From Candidatus Mesolinea sp. (GTDB lineage Bacteria > Chloroflexota > Anaerolineae > Anaerolineales > Anaerolineaceae), in NCBI GenBank assembly GCA_003499715.1, contig DNSH01000121.1, positions 1 through 6,615 of the forward strand: a stretch of 6,615 nucleotides of DNA, in the 5' to 3' direction. Both the position numbers and the translations under genes were made by a program. Shown in pieces: positions 5,063 through 6,615 of the stretch (position 1 is its first letter; every line of letters starts with the position of its first letter). Under the pieces are notes generated by a model. That model had not been told where the DNA came from. It was given only the letters and a program-made list of their open reading frames with translations, and ran no database searches.

Positions 5063-6091
5063 TTAGTAGCCTTTGCTCGTATCAACGATGTTGTAGAGCG
5101 GCTCGCCGGCTTGGTAACGCTGTAGGTTTTGCACGAAGAGCTCAACAACCGCGTCCATCAGCTTGGGGCTGATGCCCGAAACATGCGGCGTGATGATCAC
5201 ATTGGGCAGGCTCCACAAGGGGCTTTCTGGCGGCAGCGGCTCCTGCTCGAAGACGTCCAAAACCGCTCCGCCAATCCGTCCAGATTTCAATGCCGACACG
5301 AGAGCAACCTCATCTACCAACCCGCCACGGGCAATATTAACAAAGCCGGCTCCTGGTTTCATTGCCTCGAACATCTTGTCATCGAAAAGGTGATAAGTCT
5401 CCTTGGTGAGCGGTAAGGTGAGCACCACGAAATCGCATTCTTTCAGCATGCCCGGAAGCCCCTCGATGGGGTAGAGCCGTCTAAAGTAATTACCTTTCGG
5501 GTCGCCCAAGCCTTGTGCGTTATAGCTGCTATCTTCAGGCTGCATCACGTTGCGTTTAGCAGCCAGCACGGTGGCGCCAAAGGAGTAGAGCAGGCGCGCT
5601 ATTTCGCGGCCGATCGAGCCATAACCAACAATGCCTACGGTACTTTCGCGAAGTTCCTGAGGCATCAGCACATCACTGGAGTTTGGCAGCCACTTTTTCT
5701 CACGCTGGGCTTGGATAGTTTTGGGCAGTTTATGGGAAAGCGCCAGTAGCGCCATCAATGCATATTCGCCTAATTGGCTCACCCTCACCCCACTGGCAGA
5801 AGTGAGCAGCACACCTGGCGCGGAGCTAATGGGATATTCCAGCGCGTGCTCCACACCGGCAAAGGAAACCTGAATCCATTTAAGCGCTGGGGCTTGTTCT
5901 CGGGTGGGTAAATTGCGCCCACTGGTGAGCAGTACCTCTGCTTTTTCCCAGACCTCCTTGGGTAAGTTTGCAGCTTCTTTAGCGCTCACTACGGTCAAAT
6001 GGATATTTTTAACTTGACTTTTAATGTATTCCAGCTGAGCTTCGCTCAGATCGATCGTGCTCAGCACTTCCAAGGGTTTATTCTCACTCAT
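5063..6091 (-). CDS. D-2-hydroxyacid dehydrogenase (NAD(P)-dependent)
   Basis: This 342-residue enzyme belongs to the D-isomer-specific 2-hydroxyacid dehydrogenases, which interconvert 2-oxoacids and D-2-hydroxyacids. The Rossmann motif is VGIVGYGSIGREIARLL (152-168), with GYGSIG at 156-161. The catalytic triad is intact: Arg255 (VNIARGGLVDE), Glu284 (LDVFEQEPLP) and His303 (ITPHVSG). At the end of the second Rossmann strand Lys179-Arg180 replace the Asp that usually selects NAD, as in glyoxylate/hydroxypyruvate reductases of the GhrA type, so NADP is plausible. A loop of about 30 residues (181-210, rich in Gly, Asn and Pro) after this strand is longer than usual. The ATG follows the TAG of the CoA-transferase gene with no spacer; AGAGGA lies 11 bases upstream, inside that gene, so translation is probably coupled. 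Substrate cannot be fixed from sequence; glyoxylate, hydroxypyruvate and longer 2-oxoacids are all possible. Confidence 0.88.
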   Translation of the reverse strand: MSENKPLEVLSTIDLSEAQLEYIKSQVKNIHLTVVSAKEAANLPKEVWEKAEVLLTSGRNLPTREQAPALKWIQVSFAGVEHALEYPISSAPGVLLTSASGVRVSQLGEYALMALLALSHKLPKTIQAQREKKWLPNSSDVLMPQELRESTVGIVGYGSIGREIARLLYSFGATVLAAKRNVMQPEDSSYNAQGLGDPKGNYFRRLYPIEGLPGMLKECDFVVLTLPLTKETYHLFDDKMFEAMKPGAGFVNIARGGLVDEVALVSALKSGRIGGAVLDVFEQEPLPPESPLWSLPNVIITPHVSGISPKLMDAVVELFVQNLQRYQAGEPLYNIVDTSKGY

Positions 6092-6615
6092 CTATATGTA
6101 AATCCTCTGAGGGTCTAATTCCTCTCTCAAAATCCTTAGTTCTTCTTGAGTCGGGGCTGGAGTCACTTCCACGTGAGGGGCTTGTTTGAGCTGCCAGCCG
6201 GTGTTAGCTTGTACTTCTTCAAAGGTGCAGCCGGGGTGCAGCGCAGCTAAGATCAATTCTCCTTGCTCATTTGGTTTGAGAATGCACAGGTTGGTGACCA
6301 CAGCTTGTGGACCAGCGCCGCGCACGCCCGTTTTAGCGCGGGCATCACCGCCTTCTAAAAATCCAATCGAAGTATGAAAGTCAACCCGAGCTGGGAAACG
6401 CCGCTTTTGGTGCGGGGTGATGATGTAACAACGGTTTGCCCAGGCTGCGATCTCCATCGACCCGCCGGAGCCTGGCAGGCGCACCTTGGGGTGGAAGTAA
6501 TCACCAATCACAGTAGCATTAATATTGCCAAATTGATCAATCTGCGCGCCGCCTAAGAAGCCGACGTCAATATTGCCGCGCTGCAGATAGAATGAAAAGA
6601 TTTCGAACATCGAGC
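6092..6615 (-). CDS. Family I CoA-transferase beta subunit (glutaconate CoA-transferase subunit B-like), 5' end outside window
   Basis: The frame is open to the window edge, and the first Met visible (6610) is internal, since the conserved family text before and after it (S-MFEIFSFYLQ-G-IDVGFLGGAQID) runs across it. About 174 C-terminal residues remain of a usual 250-270. Conserved blocks, counted from that Met: DVGFLGGAQIDQFGNINATVIG (15-36), RLPGSGGSMEIAAWA (44-58), TPHQKRRFPARVDFHTSIGFL (65-85), ALHPGCTFEEVQANTGW (123-139) and the end EELRILREELDP (156-167). These identify the beta subunit of heteromeric enzymes like glutaconate CoA-transferase and the steroid-ring enzyme IpdB, which move CoA between carboxylic acids. 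The catalytic Glu of this subunit would be in the missing N-terminal part. The alpha subunit gene is expected immediately upstream. The dehydrogenase ATG touches the TAG stop, so both are in one operon. Confidence 0.88.
   Translation of the reverse strand, partial: SMFEIFSFYLQRGNIDVGFLGGAQIDQFGNINATVIGDYFHPKVRLPGSGGSMEIAAWANRCYIITPHQKRRFPARVDFHTSIGFLEGGDARAKTGVRGAGPQAVVTNLCILKPNEQGELILAALHPGCTFEEVQANTGWQLKQAPHVEVTPAPTQEELRILREELDPQRIYI

Noticed and set aside
5129..5416. A 95-codon + strand frame inside the dehydrogenase gene
   Set aside because: It is antisense to conserved catalytic motifs and has no ribosome site.
6092..6610. Complete short CoA-transferase starting at the Met at 6610
   Set aside because: Conserved family sequence extends upstream of this Met and the frame stays open to the window edge, so the gene is cut by the window and not naturally short.
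1..6615. CRISPR array, tRNA or rRNA genes, riboswitch
   Set aside because: No regularly spaced repeats, cloverleaf-like segments with conserved T-loop bases, rRNA landmark sequences or riboswitch cores were seen on either strand.

Overview
The window reads as a piece of bacterial chromosome with ordinary metabolic and DNA-maintenance genes on the right and a more AT-rich accessory segment on the left. The gene set (RarA-type AAA+ ATPase, aldo/keto reductase, a D-2-hydroxyacid dehydrogenase joined to a family I CoA-transferase) and the protein style suggest an anaerobic, fermentative bacterium. A member of the Chloroflexota (Anaerolineae-like) is my best guess, but this is an impression from protein character and not a proof.

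Left part (1-1291, + strand): the 3' end of a gene for an M1-aminopeptidase-like protein, whose zinc-binding motif looks degenerate, is followed 12 bases later by a six-helix ABC-2 type permease. The two are probably one operon; its upstream genes, expected to include the ATPase, lie outside the window.

Middle (1292-1839): a 548-base stretch without an intact gene. It holds a 40-codon coding-like tail of unknown identity, a strong intrinsic terminator, two copies of an 8-base repeat, the C-terminal scrap of a DDE transposase on the minus strand (48 codons), and a perfect 10-bp palindrome exactly where the transposase similarity breaks off. It looks like a scar left by insertion and decay of a mobile element.

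Centre (1840-3591): a GNAT acetyltransferase (minus) and an aldo/keto reductase (plus) are transcribed divergently from back-to-back promoters at 2480-2547. The reductase ends at a symmetrical terminator shared with the convergent rarA gene.

Right part (3590-6615, all minus strand): reading in the direction of transcription, the beta subunit of a family I CoA-transferase (cut by the window edge) is followed with zero spacing by a D-2-hydroxyacid dehydrogenase, then a terminator, then rarA. rarA appears to have its own promoter placed so close to the ATG that its mRNA may be leaderless. The dehydrogenase/CoA-transferase pair suggests linked 2-oxo/2-hydroxyacid and acyl-CoA chemistry; RarA acts at stalled replication forks and is functionally unrelated to that operon.
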